A DNA stretch of 64,000 nt from positions 744,001 to 808,000 of the forward strand of contig CAWIWF010000006.1 of NCBI GenBank assembly GCA_963839815.1. The letters are read 5' to 3'. The stretch comes from JACVRM01 sp963839815. Its GTDB lineage: Bacteria; Actinomycetota; Thermoleophilia; Gaiellales; Gaiellaceae. Positions 51,900 through 61,235 of the stretch are shown in pieces; the first letter of the stretch is position 1, and every line of letters begins with the position of its first letter. The notes beneath the pieces are model-generated. The model was not told the origin of the DNA. It did no database searches and worked only from the letters and a program-made list of their open reading frames with translations. Both the position numbers and the translations under genes were made by a program.

Positions 51900-52643
51900 G
51901 TGGGGGACGAGGCGGAGACGCTCGCCGCCCGTTTGGCGGAGGTGGCGCGGTCGACGGTGCAGGGCGAACGGCCTATAGAGGACGGGCTGCCCGGCCGGCG
52001 TGCGATCGTCCTCGACCAGTACCCGCTCTGGCACGAAGCCGTCGAGCTCGTGCTCGGCCGCCTCGGGATCGACGTCGTCGCGCGCCTCGCGACGGCGGAG
52101 GAGGCGCTCGATGCGATCGTGCGCGACGGCCCCGACCTGCTCATCACCGAGGTCGACCTGCCCGGGCGGATCGACGGCGCGACGCTCATCCGCCTGGCAC
52201 GTGGCCGGCGCCCGGCCGTGCGCATCGTCGTGCTGACCCTGTCGGACGACCCCACCCACATCCACTCCTCGCTCGCCGCGGGGGCCGACGCCTACGTCCT
52301 GAAGGCCGCCCATCCGGACGACCTCGCCACCGCCGTCCGCCAGTGCTTCCTGCACTCCGTCTACCTGGCGCCGCCGCCCGCCGTCTCCGCCATGCCCGAG
52401 TCGAGCCCGCTCACCGCCCGCGAGATCGAGATCCTGCGTCTGGTCGCCGAGGGCTACTCCAACCGCAGGCTCGCCGAGCTGCTCTCCGTCAGCGAGCCCA
52501 CCGTCAAGTTCCACCTCACCAACGTCTATCGCAAGCTCGGCGTCCGCAACCGCACCGAGGCGAGCCGCTGGGCGCAGCGCCACGGCGCGCTGGCGGGCGG
52601 TGGCCGGGGAACGCCCCCAGGCCTCGAGCTCGTCCCGGACTGA
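51900..52643 (+). CDS. NarL/FixJ-type response regulator with an altered phospho-acceptor
   Basis: 247 residues: a receiver domain (~33-150) and a LuxR HTH (~180-240: LTAREIEILRLVAEGYSNRRLAE, VKFHLTNVYRKLGVRNR). In the receiver the usual phospho-acceptor Asp (as in LMDIRMPG) is Glu84 (LITEVDLPG), and only one acidic pocket residue (D39) is clear; the conserved Lys (VLK, ~125) remains. Glu often mimics phosphorylation, so the regulator may be always active. No sensor kinase is adjacent. GTG start. Confidence 0.8.
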   Translation: MGDEAETLAARLAEVARSTVQGERPIEDGLPGRRAIVLDQYPLWHEAVELVLGRLGIDVVARLATAEEALDAIVRDGPDLLITEVDLPGRIDGATLIRLARGRRPAVRIVVLTLSDDPTHIHSSLAAGADAYVLKAAHPDDLATAVRQCFLHSVYLAPPPAVSAMPESSPLTAREIEILRLVAEGYSNRRLAELLSVSEPTVKFHLTNVYRKLGVRNRTEASRWAQRHGALAGGGRGTPPGLELVPD

Positions 52644-52662
52644 CCCGGCCCGCGAGCGGCGG

Positions 52663-52827
52663 CTAGGACTGCTCGGCCCGGTCGGCTGCGACGAAGAGCC
52701 GGCAGTGCGGGCACTTGAAGCCCAGAGGCTCGGCGCCCGGACCGACGAGGAGCTTGCCCTCGAACGAACGGCTGCAGTGCGGACAGAGGACGGTCTCCTC
52801 TGGCGTCCTGGGCTGCGTGTTCGTCAC
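52663..52827 (-). CDS. Small zinc-ribbon protein
   Basis: 54 residues from GTG at 52827. It has two CPHC motifs (TVLCPHCSRSF and GFKCPHCRLF) spaced like a zinc ribbon, and no other domain. Family unknown; such proteins often bind other proteins or nucleic acid. Too short to be called by most ORF cutoffs. Confidence 0.6.
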   Translation of the reverse strand: MTNTQPRTPEETVLCPHCSRSFEGKLLVGPGAEPLGFKCPHCRLFVAADRAEQS

Positions 52828-52869
52828 GAAGCCACGCTACCAGCGGGCGTGCGTGCTACCGAACGGGGC

Positions 52870-55020
52870 TCAGTCGGCCCGGACTTCGGCCAGCCGCGGC
52901 GGTGCGCTGACGAGCGTCGGCCGGCCGTTGGCGACGGCGCGGATGCCGTTCGACTCCGCGGTCGACTCCGCCGCGTGCACGCTCGGCTCCGGCTCGCTCT
53001 CCTCGACCGCGCGGGGGCCGCTCGGCATCTGCGTGCCGAGCGTCTCCTTGCGCCGCTGCAGCCAGTCGGTGAGCTGCTCGGGCGGCAGCGGCCTGCTGAG
53101 CAGGAAGCCCTGGGCCGAGTTGCAGCCGAGCGTCCGCAGCTCCGTCCAGATCTCGTCCGTCTCCACGCCCTCGGCGATCACGTCCAGCCCGAGGTTGCGG
53201 GCCAGGTCGATGGTCGACCGGACGATCGCCCCATCGTTGCTGTCTTCCGCCATCCCCAGCACGAAGGACTTGTCGATCTTGACCGCGTCGACCGGCAGCC
53301 GCTTCAGGTAGGCGAGGGAGGAGTACCCGGTGCCGAAGTCGTCGATCGAGAGCTTGACGCCCATCTCGTTGAGGCGCCCGAGGACGGTCATCGCGCGGAA
53401 CGGATCGGCCATGATCGTGTTCTCGGTGATCTCGAGCTCGAGGGTCGTCGGCGAGAGCCGCCACTTGTTCAGCAGCTCGGTGACCCGGTCGGGGAAGTTG
53501 ATGTCGAGCAGGTTCCGCATCGCCAGGTTGACGGCGACGCTGAGGATGAGCCCTTCGTCGCGCCAGGCCCGGCACTGGCCGAGCGCCTTGTCCAGGACGT
53601 GCAGCGTCAGCGGGCCGATCAGGCCGGTGTGCTCGGCGAGCGGGATGAACTCGTCGGGCGGCAGGAGTCCCCGCTCAGGGTGTGCCCAGCGCACGAGCGC
53701 CTCGACGCCGTCCACGCCGCCGTCGCCGAGCCCTGCCTTCGGCTGGTAGAAGACCGTGAGCTCGCCGTTGTCGATCGCCCGGCGGAGCTCGCCGACGAGC
53801 GTCAGCCGGCTCGGGTCGTAGTCGTCACGGGACTCGTCGTAGATCTCGAAGAGCGAGTTCGACGACTTCGCGAGGTACATGGCCACGTCGGCGCGCTGCA
53901 TCAGCGTCTCGACGTCCTCGCCGTGCTCGGGGTAGATGCTCACGCCGATCGAGGTCTCGATCGTCAGCGGCAGGCCCTGGAGGTTGAACGGCTGCTCGAC
54001 GACCGCGCGAATGCGCTCCACCACTTCGTTGACGACGCGCCGGTCGGGCAACGACGGCAGCAGCACGCCGAACTCGTCGCCGCCGAGGCGGGCCACCGTG
54101 TCCGACTCCCGTAGCGCCGTCGCCAGCCGCGCGCCGAGCTCCTGCAGCAACAGGTCGCCGCAGTGGTGGCCGAGCGTGTCGTTGATCTCCTTGAAGCGGT
54201 CGAGGTCCATCAGGAGCACGGCGACCTCTCGCTGCTCCTCGTGGCCGTCGTGGAGCGCGTACTGGATCCGCTCCGAGAAGAGGGCACGGTTGGGCAGCTC
54301 CGTCAGCGGGTCGTGCAGCGCCTGGTACTCCTTCTCGGCGGCGTGTTGCTCGAGCGCATCCGCCTGGTCGCGCAGGCGCCGCGAGGCGCCGGCGACGATG
54401 CGGAAGAGCACGGCGTAGAGCAGCCCGATGCCGGCGACGAGCAGGAGGTACATGGTCCGGGTCTCGTGGCGGATCTCGCGCGCGATCGGCTCGTAGGGCA
54501 GGAAGAAGTTGATCGCGCCGGCGGGCTGGGCGTTCGCAACGAGTTGCAGCGGCACGTACACCTCCAGCACCTTGCCCAGCGCGCGATCGCTCGCCGAGGC
54601 GCTCCGCCCGAAGGTCGTCACCGACGACACGGTGCGCCCTGCGAGCGCCTGCCGCAGTGGTCCGAACAGCTGGTAGCGCTTGCCGATCAGCTTCGAGTCG
54701 TCCGAGTAGACGACGCGCGCCGAGCGGTTCCAGATCTTGATCCGGGAGAGGCCGTCCTCCAGGCGCTTGGAGTCGAGCGCCTCGTTGAGCGCGCGCTGGC
54801 GTCGTACGGACAGGCGTCCGCTGCGGAGGTCCTGCGGCGCGAGCTGTGACTGGAAGCCCACCCGCGCGATCAGCATCGCCGCATGCTCGGTCTGCGCGAG
54901 CGTGCGCTCCTGGATGCGGTACGAGAGGTACTTGCCGAGGACGAGGCCGAGCGCCAGCAGCGGGATCGCGCTTGCTATCGCGAACTTCCCGAGGAGCCCG
55001 AGCTTGAGCGGACGCCGCAT
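52870..55020 (-). CDS. Membrane GGDEF-EAL cyclic-di-GMP protein
   Basis: 716 residues. Two membrane segments (~10-30 and ~190-210) enclose an extracytoplasmic sensor (~35-185). A GGDEF domain follows, with intact LGGDEFGVLL (~308), then an EAL domain with EALVRW (~441), DDFGTGYSS, KIDKSF and AEGVET. Both active sites appear intact, so it may make and degrade c-di-GMP. There is no clear RxxD inhibitory site next to the GGDEF. Upstream of the PilB-type gene in gene order but transcribed separately. Confidence 0.9.
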   Translation of the reverse strand: MRRPLKLGLLGKFAIASAIPLLALGLVLGKYLSYRIQERTLAQTEHAAMLIARVGFQSQLAPQDLRSGRLSVRRQRALNEALDSKRLEDGLSRIKIWNRSARVVYSDDSKLIGKRYQLFGPLRQALAGRTVSSVTTFGRSASASDRALGKVLEVYVPLQLVANAQPAGAINFFLPYEPIAREIRHETRTMYLLLVAGIGLLYAVLFRIVAGASRRLRDQADALEQHAAEKEYQALHDPLTELPNRALFSERIQYALHDGHEEQREVAVLLMDLDRFKEINDTLGHHCGDLLLQELGARLATALRESDTVARLGGDEFGVLLPSLPDRRVVNEVVERIRAVVEQPFNLQGLPLTIETSIGVSIYPEHGEDVETLMQRADVAMYLAKSSNSLFEIYDESRDDYDPSRLTLVGELRRAIDNGELTVFYQPKAGLGDGGVDGVEALVRWAHPERGLLPPDEFIPLAEHTGLIGPLTLHVLDKALGQCRAWRDEGLILSVAVNLAMRNLLDINFPDRVTELLNKWRLSPTTLELEITENTIMADPFRAMTVLGRLNEMGVKLSIDDFGTGYSSLAYLKRLPVDAVKIDKSFVLGMAEDSNDGAIVRSTIDLARNLGLDVIAEGVETDEIWTELRTLGCNSAQGFLLSRPLPPEQLTDWLQRRKETLGTQMPSGPRAVEESEPEPSVHAAESTAESNGIRAVANGRPTLVSAPPRLAEVRAD

Positions 55021-55211
55021 GTCACACCACCATCGGCCGGGGGACTTCAGGGCTATAGCGCGCGGTAGCTCGAACGAGTGATCTCTCCCACTCGCGGCCG
55101 GAAGCGGCTCCCGCCGGGCGGTACTCGACGCCCGCCAGCGGCGCGCACGCCCGGTCCGTCACCCGCATGGCCTTCGGCTCCTTCCAGCTCGACCGCGGGT
55201 CGCCGACGCGG

Positions 55212-56972
55212 TCAGTTGAGCCGGTCGCCGGTGACGCGCCGGACCTCTTCGAGCGACGTCACGCCGGCCAGGGACAGGCGCAGGCCGTCCTCGCGGAGCG
55301 TGCGCATCCCCTGCTCGACGGCGGCGGCGAAGATCTGGTCGGTAGAGCCCTCGACGAGGCCGCGGAGCTTGCCCTGGAAGGGCATGACCTCGTACAGCGC
55401 CACGCGCCCGCGGAAGCCGGTGTCGGCGCAGCGAGCGCAGCCACGCGCCTGGAAGAGCTGACCGGTGCCAATCGTGTCGAGCTCCTCGAGCTCCTCGGTG
55501 GTCGCCTCATACGGCTCACGGCAGTCGACGCAGAGGCGCCGCGCCAGCCGCTGGGCGACGATGCAGTTGATCGAGGTCGCGAGCAGGTTCGGTTCCACGC
55601 CCATGTCCTTGAGGCGTGCGATCGAGCTCGCGGCGTTGTGCGCATGCAGCGTCGTCAGGACGAGGTGCCCGGTCAGGGCGGCCTGCACGGCGATGCGGGC
55701 CGTCTCGTCGTCGCGCACCTCACCGACGAGGAGCACGTCGGGGTCGGCGCGCAGGATCGTCCGCAGGCCGCGACCGAAGGTGAGCCCGCTCTTCGTGTTG
55801 ACCTCGACCTGCGAGATGCCCGGGAACTGGAACTCGACGGGATCCTCGATCGTGGTCAGCACGCGGCCGGGATCGTTGAGCAGCTGGAGCGCGGCGTAGA
55901 GCGTCGTCGTCTTGCCGCTACCCGTGGGCCCGCACGTGATGACGGCGCCGTACGGCTGCTCGATCGCACGGCGGAACGAGCTCTCCGACTCAGGGCTCAT
56001 GCCGAGCTCGCTGAGGTCGAGCGCGCGGGCGGCGCTGCCGGCGATGCGGAGGATGACCTTCTCGCCGTAGGTCGTCGGCAGCACAGCCATGCGCAGGTCC
56101 ATCGGCTGCTGGGCGAAGCGGATCGACACGCGGCCGTCCTGCGGCAGGCGGCGCTCGGCGATGTCGAGCTCGCCCATGATCTTCAAGCGGCTGATCACCG
56201 CCGCCTGCATCGACTTCGGGATGGTCGTCAGCTCACGCGTGACGCCGTCGATGCGTGCTCGGACGACGAGCTCCTTCGCGCCCGGCTCGAAGTGGACGTC
56301 GGACGCCTCCTCTTCGATTGCGCGCGAGACGACCGAGTGCACCAGCTTGATCGCGGGCGCGCTCGTGGCGGCGACCTCGCGGACGTCCGTGACATCCTGC
56401 TGGTCGTCCTCCGAGCTCAGGTCCGTGCCCACGTCGAACTCGACCCGGTAGAGCTTCCCGAGCGTGCGCTCGAGGTCGCTCTGATCCGCAACGGCCAGCT
56501 CGATGGTCATCCCTAGCGCCAGCCTGAGGTCGTCAGAGGCGAGGACGTCCGTCGGGTCGGCGACGGCCACGAGAACCTGATCCTCTCCGAGGAACTTCAC
56601 CGGCACTGCGCGGTAGCGGCGGGCGAGCCGCTCGGGCAGCAGGCTTGCGGCCGCGTCCTCGATCTCCGTGTCGACGAGATCGATGAAGTCGACGTGGTGC
56701 TGCTCCGCGAGCGCGCGTGCGAGATCGCGGCTCGTCACCCAGCCGTGGTCGACCACGATCTCGCCGAGGCGGCGGCCTGTCTCCGCCTTCTCGGCAAGCG
56801 CCTCGTCGAGCTGCTCGGCGGTGAGCACGCCTTCGCGCACGAGCATCGTGCCCAGGCGGACACGGCTCTGCGTCGGCGGCTGGTGCTCCGCCTGTCCGGC
56901 GGCGCTCGAGGGAACCCGCAGGGGCTTCAGCGACTCCACGCCGCCCTTATCGGCCGATCGAGGGATGAGCAT
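55212..56972 (-). CDS. Type IV pilus/T2SS-type ATPase (GspE/PilB family)
   Basis: About 586 residues. An N-terminal MshEN/T2SSE-N domain (~40-185: LGTMLVREGVLTAEQLDEAL, PVKFLGEDQVLVAVADP) precedes the ATPase with Walker A GPTGSGKTTT (~347), Asp box GEVRDDETA and His box LHAHNA, and a C-terminal zinc motif (C-x2-C ... C-x2-C: LCVDC and CARC). The MshEN domain can bind c-di-GMP, which fits the adjacent GGDEF-EAL gene. Start unsure: ATG 56972, or GTG 56939 with AAGGG upstream. No other pilus genes nearby. Confidence 0.85.
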   Translation of the reverse strand: MLIPRSADKGGVESLKPLRVPSSAAGQAEHQPPTQSRVRLGTMLVREGVLTAEQLDEALAEKAETGRRLGEIVVDHGWVTSRDLARALAEQHHVDFIDLVDTEIEDAAASLLPERLARRYRAVPVKFLGEDQVLVAVADPTDVLASDDLRLALGMTIELAVADQSDLERTLGKLYRVEFDVGTDLSSEDDQQDVTDVREVAATSAPAIKLVHSVVSRAIEEEASDVHFEPGAKELVVRARIDGVTRELTTIPKSMQAAVISRLKIMGELDIAERRLPQDGRVSIRFAQQPMDLRMAVLPTTYGEKVILRIAGSAARALDLSELGMSPESESSFRRAIEQPYGAVITCGPTGSGKTTTLYAALQLLNDPGRVLTTIEDPVEFQFPGISQVEVNTKSGLTFGRGLRTILRADPDVLLVGEVRDDETARIAVQAALTGHLVLTTLHAHNAASSIARLKDMGVEPNLLATSINCIVAQRLARRLCVDCREPYEATTEELEELDTIGTGQLFQARGCARCADTGFRGRVALYEVMPFQGKLRGLVEGSTDQIFAAAVEQGMRTLREDGLRLSLAGVTSLEEVRRVTGDRLN

Positions 56973-56984
56973 GAGAGACGCTCG

Positions 56985-57130
56985 CAGCCGCCGCTTTCGC
57001 GGCGGCTCGCTCTCGCACGCGGGAGACGGCCGGTTTCCCCGTGGGCCCCCTTGCCAACCCGACAGTCGCGCCGTAGCCGCGGTGTGCCTGCGGCGGGCAG
57101 CGGCGGCAGGCCTGCGCGTCATCGGTCTTC
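56985..57130 (+). repeat. Degenerate composite repeat between the PilB-type gene and the acetylesterase-like gene
   Basis: Contains CACGCGGGAGACGGCCGGTT with TCCCCGTG (57016-57042, imperfect), GGGCCCCCTTGCCAACCC, GACAGTCGCGCCGTAGCCGCG and GTGTGCCTGCGGCGGGCAGC. Modules 1 and 2 are recognisable but diverged. It lies in the 273-bp gap upstream of the PilB-type gene and, unlike the others, is opposite to the flanking gene direction. Confidence 0.5.
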
Positions 57131-57245
57131 GCCGGCGTCATCGCTGGGTAGCGCGGCTGTCTCGACTCCGCGTCTGGCGTTCGATCTCGTGGAAGTCGTC
57201 GCCGACGATCAGGCGGATCCGCCGCGATTCGAGCCGCCGGCGGGG

Positions 57246-58292
57246 TCAGCGGCAGACGGGGCAGTCGACGTCACGGCCTTCGGCGAGGTCGCGGACCCAA
57301 CTTCTGAGTGGCGTGTCGCCGAGCCTGAGCGAGTAGAACTCGTCCGTCGGCAATGCGCAGTGTTGATCGCCGCAGGCGATGTACGAGCGGTAGTTGGAGA
57401 GGCGCTTGAGTCGCTCCTCGACGGCTCGGAGGCGGGCGGGGAAGTCCGAGGGGTCGCCGCCCACCGCTTGGTAGAAGCTCTCCTGGACGCGGTCCGAGAC
57501 GTGGTTGAAGCGCGCGATCGTGACCTCGGGGTGTGCGCGCGCGAGGGACGTGACGTATTCCTCCATCGTCCAACGAGGGGCGGCGGGCCGGAAGAAGTCG
57601 GGGAAGTGCGAGTCCGTGCCCCATGCCGTCAGCCGGATCGGCCGGTGGAAGAGGAACGCGAGCGAGTCGCCGAGCTGGCTGACCTGCGCGCCCGGAAAGT
57701 GGTCGACGACGTCGCCGACGTGCCAGGCCGAGCCCACGCTTCCGGCGCTACAGCCGGCGACGAGGACCGTCGAGGCGCCGGCGAACTCGCGGTAGCCGCG
57801 CCGAAGCGCGGCGCGCGCGTTCTGCCAGCCGCGCTGCTCGACCACGACGTTGCCGTAGTCGACCCGAGCGTCGCCGGTGTGCACGTCGCCGGTGCAGGAC
57901 GGGATGTAGAGCCAGGACCAGCCGGCGAACGGGTTGCGCTCGTCGGCGAGGTCGAGCATGCCGCCCGCGGACGACGGGTCGTCCTCGGCGTCGACGTCGT
58001 CGTCGAACCAGGAGCTGCCCTCGGCGCACGTGGTGCTGTCGAAGCAGCCGCCGCCACCCTGGAAGAAGACGACGAGCTTCGCCGGATCGCCCCGGCGCAG
58101 CCAGTAGGCGAACGGCCCGCCCCGGGCGCACCGCGTCTTCCCGCCCGGCTCGACTCGCTGCCAGTCGCCGGGCGTGGCCGTCGACCCGGTTCGAGTCGCC
58201 GTTGCCGCGGCTCCGGGCCCGTCCTCGTCGCCGTCGCCGCCCGCGCACCCGACGAGGAGCACGACGGCCAGGAGCGCGACTGGGCACCGCAT
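57246..58292 (-). CDS. Pectin-acetylesterase/Notum-like lipoprotein
   Basis: 348 residues with a lipoprotein signal (LLAVVLLVGCAGG, Cys ~16). The rest matches the pectin acetylesterase (PAE) fold: FFQGGGGC, GCSAGS containing the catalytic Ser, and conserved Cys pairs. Members deacetylate polysaccharides outside the cell; the natural substrate is unknown. ATG overlaps the PadR stop (ATGA), so the regulator gene leads the operon. Confidence 0.8.
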   Translation of the reverse strand: MRCPVALLAVVLLVGCAGGDGDEDGPGAAATATRTGSTATPGDWQRVEPGGKTRCARGGPFAYWLRRGDPAKLVVFFQGGGGCFDSTTCAEGSSWFDDDVDAEDDPSSAGGMLDLADERNPFAGWSWLYIPSCTGDVHTGDARVDYGNVVVEQRGWQNARAALRRGYREFAGASTVLVAGCSAGSVGSAWHVGDVVDHFPGAQVSQLGDSLAFLFHRPIRLTAWGTDSHFPDFFRPAAPRWTMEEYVTSLARAHPEVTIARFNHVSDRVQESFYQAVGGDPSDFPARLRAVEERLKRLSNYRSYIACGDQHCALPTDEFYSLRLGDTPLRSWVRDLAEGRDVDCPVCR

Positions 58293-58864
58293 CAGCTCGC
58301 GCGTTCCGTCAGCTTCCGCTCGGCCTCCTGCGCCCACGCGATGTATGCCGTCGCATAGGCGCGCCCCCACGCGCGCGTGAGGCCGGGGAAGAAGTCCTCG
58401 TCTGCCGAGCGGGCAGCGCCGACGGTGCGGTCCAGCTCGTCCAGCTCGTTCAGGAGCTGCTCCGCAGCAGCCCGTCGCTCGCGCACCTGCTCCAGCAGGG
58501 CGGTGGGATCGCCCTCTGCGCCGAAGAACAGCTTGAGCAGGATCGGGTTCTTGTCCGGAGCAGGATCCACCGGGCCGGCATTCACCCACTGCTCGAGCGC
58601 GGCCCGGCCCGCGGCGGTGATCCGGTACACCTGTTTGCTCGGCCGCGTGCGCTGCTCGACGTCGCGGCGTGTGGCCAGGCCGGCGTCGACCAGCCGGGGC
58701 AGCACGGCGTAGATCTGCGTCTTGGCCGGGGCCCAGAAGTAGCCGACGCTGCGGTCGATGCGCTTGCGCAGGTCGTAGCCGGAGCCCTCGGAGCCGGCGA
58801 GGATGCCGAGGACGGCGGCCTCGGTGGCGCTCAGAACTTGAGTTCGGGGAGAACTAATCCGCAT
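58292..58864 (-). CDS. PadR family transcription regulator
   Basis: 190 residues. A PadR winged helix (~10-85: ILAGSEGSGYDLRKRI, YRITAAGRAALEQW) is followed by a C-terminal coiled-coil dimerisation domain (~100-180). PadR proteins usually repress their own or neighbouring genes, often responding to phenolic or toxic compounds; the divergent flavoprotein gene and the downstream lipoprotein are candidate targets. TACGAT lies 6 nt before the ATG with no ribosome-binding site, so it is probably leaderless. Confidence 0.85.
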   Translation of the reverse strand: MRISSPRTQVLSATEAAVLGILAGSEGSGYDLRKRIDRSVGYFWAPAKTQIYAVLPRLVDAGLATRRDVEQRTRPSKQVYRITAAGRAALEQWVNAGPVDPAPDKNPILLKLFFGAEGDPTALLEQVRERRAAAEQLLNELDELDRTVGAARSADEDFFPGLTRAWGRAYATAYIAWAQEAERKLTERAS

Positions 58865-58970
58865 CGGACTATCGTAACCGGTCCGGCGTCGGCGGCCCGC
58901 TGAACCGCATGTGTCGGGCTGCGCATCAGAGGAGAGGACAGCTGCGACAACCAGGATGAGGAGTGGTCTC

Positions 58971-60377
58971 GTGAGGACACACAGCTTCGACGTCGTCGTG
59001 ATCGGCGGCGGGCCGGCAGGAGAGGTCGCCGCAGGGCGGCTGGGCAAGGGCGGGCTGTCGGTGGCGCTGGTCGAGAGCCACCTGGTGGGCGGGGAGTGCT
59101 CGTTCTACGCCTGCATGCCCTCGAAGGCGCTGCTGCGCCCGGCCGAGGCACTGGCCGAGGCGCGCCGCATCCCCGGTGCCGCCGAAGCGGTCGAGGGCGA
59201 CGTGGATGCAGCGGCCGTGCTCGCTCGCCGCGACGACGTCATCCACCGGCTCGACGACTCGGACCAGGAGCCCTGGCTCTCCGACCGCGGCGTCAGTCTC
59301 TTCCGCGGTCACGGTCGCCTCGACGGCGAGCGGCGCGTTCGCGTCGGCGACGACCTGCTCGAGGCCCGGCGTGCCGTCCTCGTGGCCGTCGGGACCGGTG
59401 CGCAGATGCCGCCGATCGAGGGCCTGGCCGAGGCGCAGCCGTGGACGAACCGGGAGGCGACGACCGCGAGCTCGGTGCCCGAGCACCTGATCGTGCTCGG
59501 CGGCGGCGTCGTCGGTGTCGAGCTCGCCCAGGCCTGGTCATCGCTCGGTGCGACGGTGACGATCGTCGAGCTCTTCGAGCGGCTGCTCGTCCGTGAGGAG
59601 CCGTTCGCGAGCGAGCAGGTGGCCGAGGCGCTGCGCGTGCGTGGGGTCGAGGTCCTGACGGAGGCCCGCGCCGTCCACGTCGAGCGCCGCGGTGACGAGA
59701 TCGATCTCGAGCTCGAGAGCGGTCGCGTGATCACCGGCACCGAGCTCCTGGTCGCGATCGGGCGGCGACCGCACACCGACGATCTCGGGCTGGAGACGGT
59801 CGGGCTCGAGTCCGGCACGCCGCTCGAGGTCGACGACGGCATGCGCGTCGGCGGCCGCTCCTGGCTCTACGCGATCGGCGACGTCAACGGCCGCTCTCTG
59901 CTCACACACATGGGCAAGTACCAGGCCCGGCTCGTCGCCGACACCATCCTCGGCGGCGCCCGCCGGGTCGGGCACACCGCTCACGGCCCGCTCGCGCCGC
60001 GTGTCGTCTTCACCGATCCGCAGGTCGCAGCCGTCGGGCACACGCTCGAGTCGGCGGAGCGCTCCGGCATCGCCGCCGTCGCCGTCGACCACCCGACGGC
60101 CGGCACTGCGGCGTCGAGCTTCTACGGCCGCAAGGCGCCGGGCACGACTCGCTTCGTGTTCGACAGCGAGCGCGACGTGCTCGTGGGCGCCACCTTCGTG
60201 GGCCCGGAGGTCGCCGAGCTCGTCCACGCTGCCACGATCGCGATCGTCGGCGAGCTGCCCGTCTCGCAGCTGATCCACGCCGTGCCCTCGTTCCCGACGC
60301 GCTCCGAGCTCTGGGGCCGCCTGCTGGACGCCTACACGGCCGAGAGGGGCGCCAGGGAGGTCCAGGAGGCGGCCTGA
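58971..60377 (+). CDS. Pyridine nucleotide-disulfide oxidoreductase
   Basis: 468 residues with an FAD-binding start (VVVIGGGPAGEVAAGRL), redox Cys pair C-x4-C (GGECSFYACMPSKAL), NAD(P) motif LGGGVVGVELAQ, second FAD motif AIGDVNG, and the C-terminal dimerisation domain with HAVPSFPTRSELW (a shifted form of the HxxPTxxE active-site motif). This is the dihydrolipoamide/mercuric reductase family; the substrate is unclear. The start is GTG 58971, with GAGGAG at a good distance; an ATG at 58911 is less likely. Divergent from PadR. Confidence 0.85.
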   Translation: MRTHSFDVVVIGGGPAGEVAAGRLGKGGLSVALVESHLVGGECSFYACMPSKALLRPAEALAEARRIPGAAEAVEGDVDAAAVLARRDDVIHRLDDSDQEPWLSDRGVSLFRGHGRLDGERRVRVGDDLLEARRAVLVAVGTGAQMPPIEGLAEAQPWTNREATTASSVPEHLIVLGGGVVGVELAQAWSSLGATVTIVELFERLLVREEPFASEQVAEALRVRGVEVLTEARAVHVERRGDEIDLELESGRVITGTELLVAIGRRPHTDDLGLETVGLESGTPLEVDDGMRVGGRSWLYAIGDVNGRSLLTHMGKYQARLVADTILGGARRVGHTAHGPLAPRVVFTDPQVAAVGHTLESAERSGIAAVAVDHPTAGTAASSFYGRKAPGTTRFVFDSERDVLVGATFVGPEVAELVHAATIAIVGELPVSQLIHAVPSFPTRSELWGRLLDAYTAERGAREVQEAA

Positions 60378-60461
60378 CGGCCGGGCCCGGGGACCGGCGA
60401 CGAGCGCGCCGGCCCGAGTAAGATCCCGCCCCTTGCCGCCCCGCGACGTCATCTCTCCTCG

Positions 60462-60887
60462 GTGAGCGCACTCGCCCGCGGGGCCGCGCGCGGCACGATC
60501 GCGGCGATGGCGATGACCGGCATGCGCCGGGTCACGACCGGTCTCGGGCTCCTGGAGGAGACGCCTCCCGAGCGCCTGGCGACCGAGGGCGTGCCCAGCC
60601 TGCTGGCGATGGTGCCGGCCGACCTTCGCAACGAGGCGATCGAGGTCGCGCACTGGGGCTACGGCGCCGCCGCGGGAGCGGCCTTCGGCCTGCTGCCCCG
60701 CCCCGTCCGCGAGCGCCGCTGGAGCGGCCCGGCCTACGGGCTCGGTATCTGGCTCGTGTTCGAGCTGGTCCTGCGCCGCCTCTTCCAGCTCGACGAGCCG
60801 CGCCGCAAGCCGCTCGAGCGCGTCGCACTGGTCGCCGATCACCTGCTCTACGGCACCGTGGTCGCGTCGCGCCCGAGCCGGCCGTAG
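60462..60887 (+). CDS. Membrane protein of unknown function
   Basis: 141 residues with hydrophobic stretches (~6-18, 68-84, 95-111) and conserved-looking text GTIAAMAMTGMRRVTTGLGLLE and HWGYGAAAGAAFGLLPRPVR. It resembles a family of small actinobacterial membrane proteins that I know only as uncharacterised. A possible -10 TAAGAT lies 40 nt before the GTG start. Confidence 0.55.
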   Translation: MSALARGAARGTIAAMAMTGMRRVTTGLGLLEETPPERLATEGVPSLLAMVPADLRNEAIEVAHWGYGAAAGAAFGLLPRPVRERRWSGPAYGLGIWLVFELVLRRLFQLDEPRRKPLERVALVADHLLYGTVVASRPSRP

Positions 60888-60951
60888 GCGAGGACGACGA
60901 GGCACGGCGTCGAGACCCTCGAGGCCGCGGGCGGCTTGCCGTTCTGGGAGG

Positions 60952-61170
60952 CTAGACGAGGATGTCGACGGCGAGCGAGGGTGGGCAGCCGGCGGCGAGC
61001 AGCCGCTCGAGCTCGTGGTGGTCGGCGCCCATCCGCTCGAGGCGCGTGGCCTCGTCCGGCGAGGCGCCGAGCGCGCGGAAGCGGCCGTAGCGCCACGCCT
61101 GCAGGCGCTGTTGCTCAGCAAGCTCGCGCTGCAGCTCCGGGTGGCGGTCGACGAAGAGGGTGTCGCTCAT
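60952..61170 (-). CDS. Small hypothetical protein
   Basis: 72 residues from ATG 61170: acidic and Arg/Leu-rich, with HPELQRELAEQQRLQAWRYGRF and a mostly helical prediction. No family recognised and no clear ribosome-binding site; an in-frame ATG further upstream (61215) is an alternative. Confidence 0.45.
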   Translation of the reverse strand: MSDTLFVDRHPELQRELAEQQRLQAWRYGRFRALGASPDEATRLERMGADHHELERLLAAGCPPSLAVDILV

Positions 61171-61235
61171 CGAGAGGTGGTCCCTACCCGCACGAGGCGC
61201 GGCGAGACGCGTCACCCACTCGCCGTCAGTCGACC

